From NCBI RefSeq assembly GCF_002875705.1, contig NZ_MCZZ01000025.1, forward strand, positions 1 through 64,000: a stretch of 64,000 bases of DNA, in the 5' to 3' direction. Positions within the stretch are counted from its first letter, which is position 1, and every line of letters starts with the position of its first letter. Source of the DNA: Vibrio sp. 10N.261.45.E2. Lineage in GTDB: Bacteria > Pseudomonadota > Gammaproteobacteria > Enterobacterales > Vibrionaceae. The notes under the pieces are model-generated. The model was not told the origin of the DNA and ran no database searches. It saw nothing but the letters and a program-made list of their open reading frames with translations. Of the stretch, positions 9,485-18,677 are shown in pieces. The position numbers and the translations under genes are program-made.

Positions 9485-9766
9485 AATGAGCCTCTCTCAA
9501 TTTTGGTTATCTACAAACTATGTTGAGTAACACACTGGAAAGCAAGTAGATAATGGTAAAGCCGTATCTTCGAACTCGAACCTTGATAGTTCCATCTTCG
9601 AATTAGTTTGTACCGTCAGTGATACACGTCACCATTTATTATCGGTTGAATAGTCTTTCATATGAAAGCTTGATAGTAGTCACACTAAATAGAGATTAAA
9701 GCCTCCGCGTAGCTTATTATTTAATCTACTATTAACACCATTATCAAAAACTTTGGCACAAATCAC

Positions 9767-10990
9767 ATGAAAAGGCTCGTCGGCAGACACCTAGAAGAAA
9801 TGGCGGACATACGATCGACCCGCAAACAAAAAATTGTCCACTCCTTTTCAATGACTGCCGCTACGTTATTCATTTTCTATACTTGGGCTTACTTCCAAGG
9901 CCAACACTATACGCTGTCAGCTTTCGAATTGTGCTTTGCCATTATTGCCATCTCTAACGCATTTTACGTAAGAAAAGTCTCCAATCCTGAGTACTCCGAA
10001 TTAATTCTGAGTGGTGTTCTTCTAGTTCAGGGCATCATCCTATTCTTGTACAGTTATGCTATTCCCGACAGAATACTTTGGCTCTACCCGATCTTAGCTG
10101 CTGTCATATTCATTAACGATTTCAGAATTGGCGTTATCTTGAGCACCTCATTTTGTGTGTTTATCAGTACATTGATTACTGCAATGCCTAACAACTTTTC
10201 TTTGCCATTTAACAGTACACACAGGTTTATCCTTAGCTTATTTACCATGAGCTTGGTGTGCCATACATCCGCCTATTACTACACAAAAGCCGTCAGTTAT
10301 ATCCAACGCCTTTATCAAGAAGGCATTGAAGATCTGGCCTATAGAGATCAACTAACAGGCTTGGCAAACCGTTGGAGCTTTGAACGCTGGGCGACAGAAA
10401 AGTTAGCGACTGTGGATAGTGAGCGATCACTTACCGCATTGGTCTTTTTGGATATTGATGACTTCAAAGGCATTAACGACAGCTACGGGCACGACGTCGG
10501 AGACAGTGTTTTACAGCATTTTGCTAATCGCTTGAGTAACAATATTCGAACCAGAGACAGAAAAAGCCACGAATACGATTATTCCATCGCGCGTTTTGCC
10601 GGAGACGAATTTGTTCTGATGCTCTACGATATCCCTACTCGTAAAGACCTAGATGGTATTCTCGATAGGATTTGCGGGCTGTTCGAAAGCGGTTGCCAAA
10701 CAAACGAGAGAATCAAGGAATTGACGCTAAGTGTTGGGGTTTCTTTGTATCCACAAGATGCGACAGAATTGCATGAGTTAACAAGGTGTGCAGATAAAGC
10801 CATGTATGTAGCTAAGCACTCAGGGAAGAACCGATATGCTTATTATCATGACAACCCAGTATCGACATTGATAGAAGAATTACCGGCGAATCTAGCTAGC
10901 TCAGAATCGGATTCTTCTGAACTTGGAGATTGTCTTGAAACGAAAGTGGAAGGAAACAATGTAACACTGTTAAAAACACGTCAACGCTAG
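9767..10990 (+). CDS. Membrane diguanylate cyclase (GGDEF domain)
   Basis: 407 aa. Residues about 28-180 form six or seven TM helices with no recognised periplasmic sensor domain. The GGDEF domain starts at about residue 190 (YRDQLTGLANRWSFE) with FLDIDDFKGINDSYGHDVGD for Mg/GTP binding. The signature is AGDEF at residues 278-282, a variant usually still active in this family. No RxxD inhibitory I-site precedes it, so product feedback is probably absent. No EAL domain is present. ATG 9767 has a weak ribosome site; ATG 9800 with upstream AGAAG is an alternative. It should make c-di-GMP. Confidence 0.85.
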   Translation: MKRLVGRHLEEMADIRSTRKQKIVHSFSMTAATLFIFYTWAYFQGQHYTLSAFELCFAIIAISNAFYVRKVSNPEYSELILSGVLLVQGIILFLYSYAIPDRILWLYPILAAVIFINDFRIGVILSTSFCVFISTLITAMPNNFSLPFNSTHRFILSLFTMSLVCHTSAYYYTKAVSYIQRLYQEGIEDLAYRDQLTGLANRWSFERWATEKLATVDSERSLTALVFLDIDDFKGINDSYGHDVGDSVLQHFANRLSNNIRTRDRKSHEYDYSIARFAGDEFVLMLYDIPTRKDLDGILDRICGLFESGCQTNERIKELTLSVGVSLYPQDATELHELTRCADKAMYVAKHSGKNRYAYYHDNPVSTLIEELPANLASSESDSSELGDCLETKVEGNNVTLLKTRQR

Positions 10991-11015
10991 CCTGCCATAC
11001 AACTCAGCGGCGATG

Positions 11016-11297
11016 TTAGCCTGCAATGTACATAAGCCAAAGGCTTACTAGCCCAATCACAATAATCCATACAACTTGTCGGGTACGGTCCGGGTTAACA
11101 CGCTTGGACCTAGATACTGGTTTAAAGGCGACTTGTTTCTCCGAATGCATAAAAGCCGCTTCCACCTCGCGCTTTTTCCCCCGCCGCTTGACGGCATTAT
11201 TCGCTACTTCAGTAAAACGCTGACCTTGCTCCGTTGTGAAATCATTATCAAAGCCCATTCGACCGTGCCTTTCGCCATGTTTTTGCTGTACTGCCAT
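11016..11297 (-). CDS. Small tail-anchored membrane protein, unknown function
   Basis: 93 aa. The first 70 residues are charged and basic (RRGKKREVE, RSKRVNPDRTRQ); the C-terminus is a single TM helix, VVWIIVIGLVSLWLMYIAG, ending at the last residues, so the protein looks C-tail anchored with the bulk in the cytoplasm. An excellent AGGAGG Shine-Dalgarno sits 6 bp before the ATG. A small dyad (TCTATA-N5-TATAGA, 11320-11336) lies just upstream. I do not recognise the family. It converges with the diguanylate cyclase gene. Confidence 0.7.
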   Translation of the reverse strand: MAVQQKHGERHGRMGFDNDFTTEQGQRFTEVANNAVKRRGKKREVEAAFMHSEKQVAFKPVSRSKRVNPDRTRQVVWIIVIGLVSLWLMYIAG

Positions 11298-11454
11298 AGC
11301 GTCCTCCTTGGCGATCTAATCTATATTGAGTATAGACTTAATTTCATATTGTTACCTGTTCAAGATTTTCGAATAAGACACTCAACGCAGTGCCATCTTC
11401 TTTCTCAATTAAATTACATAAACTACAGCTATTAAAGTTTATGAGGGTTTCAAA

Positions 11455-12327
11455 ATGACGAATGTAAGAGCAGTAGATCATGTGATTGCAGCACATGCCA
11501 CCTCAGATGGTGATGGTGTCAAAATCCAACGACTCGCTGGTTTTAATAACGCGCGTTTCTCTCCATTTTTGATGATTGATGAACTTAAGTCGGATGAAAG
11601 CAAAGACTATGTTGGCGGCTTTCCTCCGCATCCTCACCGTGGGATAGAAACGCTCACTTACATGCTCCAAGGCCACTTCCAACACAAAGACCATATGGGA
11701 AATGTTGGAGAGCTACGTAGCGGTGGCGCGCAATGGATGGCTGCAGGACGTGGTGTTATTCACAGTGAAATGCCAATAATGGAAGAAGGTGCGCTGCATG
11801 GTTTTCAGATTTGGATAAACCAACCTGCGACACATAAAATGCAGCCAGCGCAATATCACGACTTCCAAAGTGAAAGCATCTCGGAGCATCAAGGTGAACA
11901 AAGTGGTTTGTTGAGAGTAATTGCTGGAGAGTTTGAACTGCACGGCCAAACTACCGGTGACTCAGAGGCTTTACGGTCACAAGGTCCATTGCAGAAAACA
12001 GGTGTACCATTAAGTGTTGCGGATTGGCGATCTCATTCTGGGCAAAAAATGACGTTAGGTACTAATGTTAATCATAATGCCATGACTTACGTGTACCGAG
12101 GCAGTATTAAGATCGGCGACAAAGTTATCAACCAAGGTCAACTTGCCCTACTCACCAAAGCTGACTTGTTGTCTTTGGATAGCTTAGAAGATTCCGGTGT
12201 AGTGATTTTTTCTGGCGAACCGATTAATGAGCCTGTTGTGCACTATGGTCCGTTTGTCATGAACTCGATGGAACAGATTGAACAAACCATTCAGGATTAC
12301 AACAACGGTGTGTTTGAGACTTACTGA
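11455..12327 (+). CDS. Pirin family protein (quercetin 2,3-dioxygenase-like)
   Basis: 290 aa bicupin. The metal-binding N-terminal cupin is clear: PPHPHRGIETLTYMLQG with two His, then HKDHMGNVGELRSGGAQWM and GVIHSEMP. The C-terminal pirin domain follows from about residue 180. E. coli YhhW, in the same family, oxidises quercetin in vitro; the natural substrate is unknown. GAGGG precedes the ATG. Four TTGAAGA repeats and a terminator follow the gene. Confidence 0.88.
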   Translation: MTNVRAVDHVIAAHATSDGDGVKIQRLAGFNNARFSPFLMIDELKSDESKDYVGGFPPHPHRGIETLTYMLQGHFQHKDHMGNVGELRSGGAQWMAAGRGVIHSEMPIMEEGALHGFQIWINQPATHKMQPAQYHDFQSESISEHQGEQSGLLRVIAGEFELHGQTTGDSEALRSQGPLQKTGVPLSVADWRSHSGQKMTLGTNVNHNAMTYVYRGSIKIGDKVINQGQLALLTKADLLSLDSLEDSGVVIFSGEPINEPVVHYGPFVMNSMEQIEQTIQDYNNGVFETY

Positions 12328-12350
12328 TATCTAGACTTAGCGCTTGTGTG

Positions 12351-12378
12351 TTGAAGATTGAAGATTGAAGATTGAAGA
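12351..12378. repeat. Heptanucleotide tandem repeat (TTGAAGA)x4
   Basis: Four perfect tandem copies of TTGAAGA, starting 24 bp after the pirin stop codon. Similar 7-bp arrays with different units occur at 23441-23490 and 47957-47995. Confidence 0.9.
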
Positions 12379-12466
12379 GATTTTGCAACGAACAACGATT
12401 TGGTCATCCATTTGATGACTACAAAAACAAGTGACACTATCCACTGCCGGTTACTATCACTTATTT

Positions 12467-12494
12467 AACCACGCTCTTAGAGCGTGGTTTTTTC
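12467..12494 (+). terminator. Rho-independent terminator, pirin/ppnP convergent gap
   Basis: AACCACGCTC pairs with GAGCGTGGTT around TTA, followed by TTTT. The T run favours termination of the pirin transcript. Confidence 0.85.
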
Positions 12495-12523
12495 TTATTA
12501 GACAGAAGCTAGTTTAAGGCTTC

Positions 12524-12805
12524 TTATAGGTACTCACACAAGTAAGCTGTCGCTTCTTTTACCTGTAGGTCGAATGAAGAGTCACCCGCAACGTCAAAAG
12601 ACTCACCAGATTGGTATGTTGTCCAATCATCATCGCCAACACGCTTTACAATCAGAGCGCCTTTAACCACTGTCATCTTTTCAGGTGCAGCAGTACCGAA
12701 CGTGTACTCACCAGCCGCCATTACACCAACACTCACATCAGCACCAGACTGGTTAAACGCTAGCGACTTAACGCCACCTTCAAAGTATGTATTTTCTTTA
12801 ATCAT
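12524..12805 (-). CDS. ppnP: Pyrimidine/purine nucleoside phosphorylase PpnP
   Basis: 93 aa single-domain cupin (formerly YaiE/DUF1255). It phosphorolyses many nucleosides to base plus ribose-1-phosphate. It aligns along its length with E. coli PpnP: NTYFEGGVKSLAF, SVGVMAAGEYTFGTAAPEKMTVVKG and the C-terminal FDLQVKEATAYLCEYL. AAGGAAGT precedes the ATG. It is monocistronic. Confidence 0.93.
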   Translation of the reverse strand: MIKENTYFEGGVKSLAFNQSGADVSVGVMAAGEYTFGTAAPEKMTVVKGALIVKRVGDDDWTTYQSGESFDVAGDSSFDLQVKEATAYLCEYL

Positions 12806-13112
12806 TGTACTTCCTTGTTATCTTCAAATTGCAATTACTGAGCTCACCGAGTAAGCCTGTGCGTAAATTTAGGTGATAATTGTTTTAACCAATTCGAGAC
12901 GCTCCTACAAGAAATAAATACGCATAGCTTAAGCATTTCTAGAATTCACTTTCATTGATAACGCAAATACTGGGGAACAAGATTAAAAAACACTAACGCA
13001 ACCTAATTTATTTGAACATTCGATCCTGCTTCTAACTCTTATAACAACTTTTGCAAACTAAGGTTTTAGTTAATAGAATCAAAAACAATATCAGTCGATA
13101 AATGAAGAGATA
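12806..13112. other. Divergent intergenic region, ppnP / DUF2850 gene
   Basis: 307 bp of AT-rich DNA between two divergent starts. It must hold both promoters. I see no convincing operator, repeat or RNA gene. Confidence 0.5.
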
Positions 13113-13577
13113 ATGGCAAAAAAGCCAACTAAAAGCAGAGATCTATTTGCCAACTCGTTACTCTACGGCTTCCTATTAGCTGGCTTTATGATTGCCCTCA
13201 CCGCTGGCTATTTTGCTTACCAAGCCCACCAGAAATCTGTCAGTCCAAGTAACGTCTATGGCACATGGATAGAGATTGCAGCTCCACCTTACAACACCGA
13301 TATCCTAACGCTTTCAGAGAAAGGTGTGATGATGAATCATCGTCTTATCACTACCTCATTCGATTTTGACGGTAAAATTGTCACGATCAACACAGGCTCT
13401 GGAACCACCGTTTACACCATCAGTGGCACCTACGACTCGCCTCGCTTGAAGCGACTAGAACCAAGCGTCCCGTCTCAGCAGTTTGTTAAAGAAGGCTACG
13501 AAGATACTGCAACTGGTGATACCCATAGCATCATGCAACAACGACGCGCTTCGTTAGCTGAGCAATTCAAAAGATAG
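13113..13577 (+). CDS. DUF2850 domain-containing membrane protein
   Basis: 154 aa. One N-terminal TM helix (LLYGFLLAGFMIALTAGYFAYQ, about residues 16-38) is followed by a periplasmic beta-rich domain containing NVYGTWIEIAAPPYNTDILTLSEKGV. This looks like the DUF2850 family, essentially confined to vibrios and of unknown function. GAAGAGA precedes the ATG. It stands alone upstream of the chitinase, with nothing suggesting cotranscription. Confidence 0.75.
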   Translation: MAKKPTKSRDLFANSLLYGFLLAGFMIALTAGYFAYQAHQKSVSPSNVYGTWIEIAAPPYNTDILTLSEKGVMMNHRLITTSFDFDGKIVTINTGSGTTVYTISGTYDSPRLKRLEPSVPSQQFVKEGYEDTATGDTHSIMQQRRASLAEQFKR

Positions 13578-13973
13578 TCCCTCTCTTTACTCTGAACAGC
13601 ATTATTCATCAGATTTAGTCGTCGTTCTGATCTTCTCGCCCAACAGACCTCACTTTGTGACACCGCTTCAATTCACAATATTTTCTTATAGTTTGTCGCA
13701 TCTTTTTATAACTTCGTGTCGTGAATTTTCACTTATGAGATTTTCCTACTGAAGAGGGTTTTATTTTATAAAACATGGACTCAGTCTCTCATTCATTAAG
13801 CAACAAAATTGTAACAAGATACAATTTTTTAGTTGTCCATCGAAAACGAATTTATTTTCAGTTATGAAATTAAAACTCTCTCGAATACTGACTGGGAAGC
13901 TCCTTCAAAACTGATTGGAGCCGTTTATGGGGCCATTTGGTTCTCGTAACCTTCAAGGAATGAGAGAAATAGT
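13578..13973. promoter_or_regulatory. Upstream region of chiA with AT-rich dyad
   Basis: 396 bp. A perfect 9-bp inverted repeat AAAATTGTA-ACAAGA-TACAATTTT lies at 13805-13828, about 150 bp before the chitinase start. A second dyad GTGAA-TT-TTCAC sits near 13722-13733. Either could be an operator; the regulator is unknown. No small gene is visible. Confidence 0.4.
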
Positions 13974-16514
13974 ATGATTCGTATAAATACCTGTGCTGCG
14001 AGCATCGCTCTAGCGCTATCTGGTACAGCATTAGCTGCTCCAACCGCACCTAGCATCGACATGTATGGTTCCAACAACCTGCAATTTTCTAAAATTGAAC
14101 TCGCGATGGAAACCACTTCTGGCTACAACCAGATGGTGAAATATCACGACAAAGCAAAGGTCGACGTTAAATTTAACCAATGGAGCGGCACGTCAGGAAA
14201 CACGTACAACATCTACTTTGATGGCGTTAAAGTGGCAACAGGCCCAATCACTGGTAGCCAAACCACGGCTTCATTCGAATACGGCCAAGGTGGCTTATTT
14301 GAGATGGAAATTGAAGCATGTGACGAAACAGGTTGTAGCAAGAGAGCACCAGCTCAGATCACAATCGCTGATACCGACGGCTCACACTTAGCGCCACTTG
14401 CGATGAACGTAGATCCAAACAACAAGTCATACAATACAGACCCTAACACGGTAGTAGGTACTTACTTTGTTGAGTGGGGTATTTACGGCCGTGATTACAC
14501 CGTTGACAACCTACCCGCTGACAACTTGACCCATATCCTTTATGGCTTCATCCCAATTTGTGGTCCGAACGAATCCGTAAAATCAGTAGGCGGTAACAGC
14601 TACAACGCACTCATGACAGCTTGTCAGGGTGTTAACGATTACGAAGTGGTGATTCATGACCCTTGGGCGGCTTTCCAGAAGAGCTTCCCTCAAGCAGGTC
14701 ACGAATACAGCTCACCTATCAAGGGTAACTACGCAATGATGATGGCGCTCAAGCAGCGTAATCCTGATTTGAAGATCATCCCATCAATTGGTGGTTGGAC
14801 GCTGTCTGACCCGTTCTTTGATTTCACCACCAAAGCCAACCGAGACACCTTCGTAGCTTCGGTTAAGAAATTCCTTAACACATGGAAATTCTATGACGGT
14901 GTCGATATCGACTGGGAATTCCCTGGTGGAGGCGGTGCCGCGCCAGATCTTGGTGACCCTGTAAATGATGGCCCTGCTTACATTGCACTGATGGCAGAGC
15001 TGCGCGTGATGTTAGATGAGCTAGAAGCTGAAAACGGTCGTACTTACGAGCTGACTTCTGCAATTGGTGTCGGTCACGATAAAATTGAAGACGTGAACTA
15101 CGGTGATGCTATCCAGTACATGGACTACATATTCGCAATGACTTACGACTTCTACGGCGGTTGGAACAACGTGTTAGGCCACCAAACAGCACTGAACTGC
15201 GGTAACTTCATGCGTCTTGGTCAATGTGACGGCACAGGGCTTGATGAAAATGGCGAACAATACACTGGCCCTGCTTACACCACAGACAATGGCATCCAAT
15301 TGCTGCTTGAACAAGGCGTTCCAGCGAATAAGCTTGTAGTAGGTACAGCGATGTACGGTCGTGGTTGGGAAGGCGTATTACCTTCATCACTCACCGATCC
15401 TAGCGACCCTATGACTGGCGTTGGTAACGGCAAACTGAAAGGCAGCTCTGCACAAGGCGTTTGGGAAGATGGCGTTATCGACTACAAAGGCATTAAGGCG
15501 AACATGCTTGGCGCGAATAACCAAGGCATCAACGGCTTCGAATATGGCTACGACGAAATGGCAGAAGCGCCATACGTTTGGAACCGTACTTCTGGTCAGC
15601 TGATCACGTTTGATGATGACCGCTCAGTTAAAGCAAAAGGCGCGTACGTGCGTAGCCTTGGCCTTGCGGGTCTATTCTCTTGGGAAATTGATGCAGACAA
15701 CGGCGACATCCTGAATGCGATGCATGAAGGTCTTGCGGGCGGTACGACAGATCCTGTCAACCGTAAACCAACGGCTGCTGCAGGTGCCGACCAATCAGTT
15801 GAAGGTCCCGCTTCTGTTTCTCTAGATGGCAGCGCTTCAAAAGACAGCGACGGTACAATCGCTAGCTACGCTTGGTCACAAGTGAGCGGGCTAGCCGTGA
15901 CACTGGCGAATGCCAATGCGTCTGTTGCAAGCTTCGATGTTGTGGAAGTCGCACAACAAGAGACTCTAACATTCAGCCTAACCGTAACAGACGACGAAGG
16001 CGCAACGTCAACAGACACGGTTGTTGTAACGGTAAATCCTAAAGACACGGGCCCAGTCAACACAGCTCCGGTAGCAGTGGTTACGGCTCCGGCTGAAGTC
16101 AATGCGGGTGACGTTGTTGTGGTTGATGCGTCAGCGTCTAGCGATGCGGATCAAGACACATTGACCTTCGCTTGGGATGTACCTGCTGGTATTGATGCAA
16201 CGGTTCAAGGTTCTTCAGTGAGCTTTGTCGCAGCGGAATACACGCAAGACACAGTACTGAACTTCTCTGTAACCGTTAGCGATGGCACTGATACATCGGT
16301 AGCCGCTACTTCCGTGAAAGTTCTTAAGAAAACCACAGGTGGCGGTACGTGTACTAACGCTTGGGATTCAAGTGCAATCTACACTGGCGGTGACCAAGTG
16401 ACTCAAGGCGGTAAGGTTTGGGAAGCGAAATGGTGGACAACAGGCGAAGATCCAACAACAACAGGTCAATGGGGCGTGTGGAAAGAGATCGGCCCAGCAA
16501 ACTGTGCTAACTAA
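13974..16514 (+). CDS. chiA: Secreted chitinase A (GH18, PKD-like and CBM5/12 domains)
   Basis: 846 aa. A signal peptide (about residues 1-21, ending ALAA) is followed by the ChiA N-terminal FnIII-like domain to about residue 130, then the GH18 barrel to about 590 with the DGVDIDWEF motif; the catalytic acid is Glu315, the same number as in Vibrio harveyi chitinase A. Two Ig/PKD-like repeats (about 600-690 and 695-785) and a C-terminal CBM5/12 with CTNAWDSSAIYTGGDQV and two terminal Trp-rich turns follow. It hydrolyses chitin outside the cell, feeding GlcNAc oligomers to the nag pathway (nagE and nagB in this window). A strong terminator follows. Confidence 0.95.
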   Translation: MIRINTCAASIALALSGTALAAPTAPSIDMYGSNNLQFSKIELAMETTSGYNQMVKYHDKAKVDVKFNQWSGTSGNTYNIYFDGVKVATGPITGSQTTASFEYGQGGLFEMEIEACDETGCSKRAPAQITIADTDGSHLAPLAMNVDPNNKSYNTDPNTVVGTYFVEWGIYGRDYTVDNLPADNLTHILYGFIPICGPNESVKSVGGNSYNALMTACQGVNDYEVVIHDPWAAFQKSFPQAGHEYSSPIKGNYAMMMALKQRNPDLKIIPSIGGWTLSDPFFDFTTKANRDTFVASVKKFLNTWKFYDGVDIDWEFPGGGGAAPDLGDPVNDGPAYIALMAELRVMLDELEAENGRTYELTSAIGVGHDKIEDVNYGDAIQYMDYIFAMTYDFYGGWNNVLGHQTALNCGNFMRLGQCDGTGLDENGEQYTGPAYTTDNGIQLLLEQGVPANKLVVGTAMYGRGWEGVLPSSLTDPSDPMTGVGNGKLKGSSAQGVWEDGVIDYKGIKANMLGANNQGINGFEYGYDEMAEAPYVWNRTSGQLITFDDDRSVKAKGAYVRSLGLAGLFSWEIDADNGDILNAMHEGLAGGTTDPVNRKPTAAAGADQSVEGPASVSLDGSASKDSDGTIASYAWSQVSGLAVTLANANASVASFDVVEVAQQETLTFSLTVTDDEGATSTDTVVVTVNPKDTGPVNTAPVAVVTAPAEVNAGDVVVVDASASSDADQDTLTFAWDVPAGIDATVQGSSVSFVAAEYTQDTVLNFSVTVSDGTDTSVAATSVKVLKKTTGGGTCTNAWDSSAIYTGGDQVTQGGKVWEAKWWTTGEDPTTTGQWGVWKEIGPANCAN

Positions 16515-16570
16515 AAAATAGCATTTAGTTAAACACTAACTAAGAATCAACTAAACACCTAAAAGCAAAG

Positions 16571-16603
16571 GCCAACCAGATAATGTCTGGTTGGTCTTTT
16601 TTT
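16571..16603 (+). terminator. Rho-independent terminator after chiA
   Basis: CCAACCAGA pairs with TCTGGTTGG around TAATG, followed by a T run. Confidence 0.9.
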
Positions 16604-16671
16604 ATATGTTTTCTGAGCTTTGAGCTTACGATTTTTTTTACTGGCAGCCTTCTGACTTGCGATCGTTAGAC

Positions 16672-17520
16672 TTAGCCAATTAAGTTATCAAAACTCTCGA
16701 ATACTTGTGGGCACTTCATCACTCGTCCGTGGCCTTGGCCTTGAGTGGCAATCAAGGTCACGCGACCCATTTCATTCGCCGCACGCTGAGACACATCAAA
16801 CTTAGTAAACTTATCTTGTTCATCATGAACAATGATCGTTTGAGACTCACGAAGTGCTAGCTTGCCATAGGGATCAACAGATTGAATTGGGTAGTTAAAC
16901 TGCTCTTCGACTTCTCCAACTACGGCCTCAAACAGTTTCATCGAGTAACCAGAACGCGCCACGCTACCGAAAAGGTTTTCTAGATAATCAAGTACAGGTG
17001 CAATCAGCAATAATGGCTTGTTTTCTAATTTAATGTGCTTGCATTCCAACGCGGAAGCTGTACCCATGCTGTGACCGACCAATCCAGCCACTTCACCTAC
17101 CGAATCGAGAATAGCTTCAAGGCCATTCACAAACGCTGGGATATGACCATGTACACCATCACTGCCCCCATGAGCCGGATGGTCGTAAGCCAGAGCCGTA
17201 AAGCCTTTCGCAGCGATATGCTCCATTAAAGGGAAAAACTGACTCGCCGTACCAGACCAACCATGAGTCAGAACCCAAACTGGACCCGTGCCCAAAGAAT
17301 AGGTTTTTAAAACCCCATCACGGCCTTTGATTTCACTCTTGATAAGCCCTTGAGGATCGCCATTTTTTTGCTCAGTTCGCATTGGAGTGAGCAGTAATTT
17401 GCGCGCAGTCTTCTTCGCATGACTCGGCGCTAAAATGTAGTGCAGATTGGTGGTTGCACCTATTAGGCTGCGCTTGAAGCTGAACTTGTTCGATGTATTA
17501 AAGTAAATTTTGTCACTCAT
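16672..17520 (-). CDS. Alpha/beta hydrolase
   Basis: 282 aa from ATG 17520, which has AAGGAACGG upstream; an in-frame ATG at 17541 would add seven residues without a ribosome site. The fold signatures are the oxyanion strand VWVLTHGWSG, the nucleophile elbow GLVGHSMGTAS (Ser) and the late GQGHGRVMKCP (His). Its substrate is unknown, perhaps an ester or lipid. The tetR-family gene just upstream on the same strand, 136 bp away, is the likely regulator. Confidence 0.83.
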   Translation of the reverse strand: MSDKIYFNTSNKFSFKRSLIGATTNLHYILAPSHAKKTARKLLLTPMRTEQKNGDPQGLIKSEIKGRDGVLKTYSLGTGPVWVLTHGWSGTASQFFPLMEHIAAKGFTALAYDHPAHGGSDGVHGHIPAFVNGLEAILDSVGEVAGLVGHSMGTASALECKHIKLENKPLLLIAPVLDYLENLFGSVARSGYSMKLFEAVVGEVEEQFNYPIQSVDPYGKLALRESQTIIVHDEQDKFTKFDVSQRAANEMGRVTLIATQGQGHGRVMKCPQVFESFDNLIG

Positions 17521-17655
17521 GACCGTTCCTTGTGTCGCCATTAACTATGGCGGATAGCGCTCGGCCCTAAAAATCGAACGACCGTGCTATTTGTTGATAT
17601 AAAAAATGGTGCTACCGCTGACCACCATTTCTCTCAAAATTGCTCTTAGATACGC

Positions 17656-18249
17656 TTAAACTACTTTCCAGCTGGCAATTAAGCGCTCTACACCACTCCA
17701 AAAATGAGTGTGGCTCGCTTGTTGGCCTCGCAATGAGTAGAACAGGTTTGCACTCAAATAGAGACCGTACAACTCGAAGGTGGCTTGTTTTGGATCTAAA
17801 TCAGCTCTGAACTGCTTGCTCTCAACTGCTTTCGTTACCTGAATGGTCAAGTAATCAATCCACACTGAAATGGTTTTCTGCAGTGCTTTTTGGATCACAG
17901 AGGTTTCGCTGCCTGCATCTTTCCATGCATCAATAAACATGCAACTGCCTTGGAATGAATGATTCCACCCCAACCAATTGTCGAGCAGCTGTTTTAATTT
18001 CGCTTCAATATCACCATCTCCCAGCTCTCTTGCGGGAATAATGACTCTTTCAGTGAATATCGCATTGGAATATTCGAGTACAGAGAGTTGCAAGTTCTCT
18101 TTAGAGTTGAAGTGTGCAAACAAGCCACTCTTAGACATGCCGCATTGCTTGGCTAACTCACCAATCGTCAAACTCTCAAGCCCATTTTCACTCGCAAGCG
18201 CGAATGCGTGGCTCAAAATATACTCTTTGGTTATCTTTCCTTTGCTCAT
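17656..18249 (-). CDS. TetR/AcrR family transcriptional regulator
   Basis: 197 aa. The N-terminal HTH is classical: ILSHAFALASENGLESLTIGELAKQCGMSKSGLFAHFNSKENLQ. The C-terminal ligand domain begins near residue 80 and is similar to regulators of hydrolase genes. It lies upstream of and codirectional with the alpha/beta hydrolase, so local or autoregulation is likely. On the other side is an AEC transporter reading away, separated by a MITE-like element. Confidence 0.87.
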   Translation of the reverse strand: MSKGKITKEYILSHAFALASENGLESLTIGELAKQCGMSKSGLFAHFNSKENLQLSVLEYSNAIFTERVIIPARELGDGDIEAKLKQLLDNWLGWNHSFQGSCMFIDAWKDAGSETSVIQKALQKTISVWIDYLTIQVTKAVESKQFRADLDPKQATFELYGLYLSANLFYSLRGQQASHTHFWSGVERLIASWKVV

Positions 18250-18346
18250 TATTCACCAATTATAAATCTGATACGTTATTTTTAGCACGTTCGTTCTTTT
18301 TTTCAAGTTTTTTACTTAACCCTTGGTATTCATTTTGTCTTATCTA

Positions 18347-18612
18347 GGGCGTGTTGACCTTTCGCGGTAAAATTTTGTTCGAGATAAAAGCGTTTTAATC
18401 GCGGCGAGGGGGGAAGTAGCCTAGTCATTCTAAGCAAATCCCCCCCCAACAAAGAGTAAAACGCTTTTAACCGAACCCTTCGGGCAGCGTTTGCTGGTCA
18501 TTTCTACTGCGTTATCGGCCTTTCATGTAGGCTAGCTACACATCAAAGCCTCTGCCTTGTAGACATACCCAGCAATTCGCTGCAAAAATCAGCTCGAAAG
18601 GTCCACATGCCC
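18347..18612. mobile_element. MITE-like element, 266 bp, imperfect terminal inverted repeats, TA flanks
   Basis: The left end GGGCGTGTTGACCTTTCG (18347-18364) is matched inverted at the right end (18595-18612) with about two mismatches. The element is flanked by TA on both sides, as expected for a TA target duplication. Inside, AAAAGCGTTTTA (18386-18397) pairs with TAAAACGCTTTT (18457-18468), around runs of six G and eight C. A second inner pair is GCAGCG/CGCTGC. There is no coding frame. It fills most of the gap between tetR and the AEC gene. Confidence 0.65.
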
Positions 18613-18677
18613 TAATAACTGTGGAAAAATGCGACAGCATTCAAAGGAAATTGAAATCGACTAACAAAGGAAAAACA

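Noticed and set aside
11076..11435. 119-codon plus-strand open frame
   Set aside because: It is antisense to the 93-aa tail-anchored gene, which has an AGGAGG site and a proper TM helix; the plus frame has no ribosome site.
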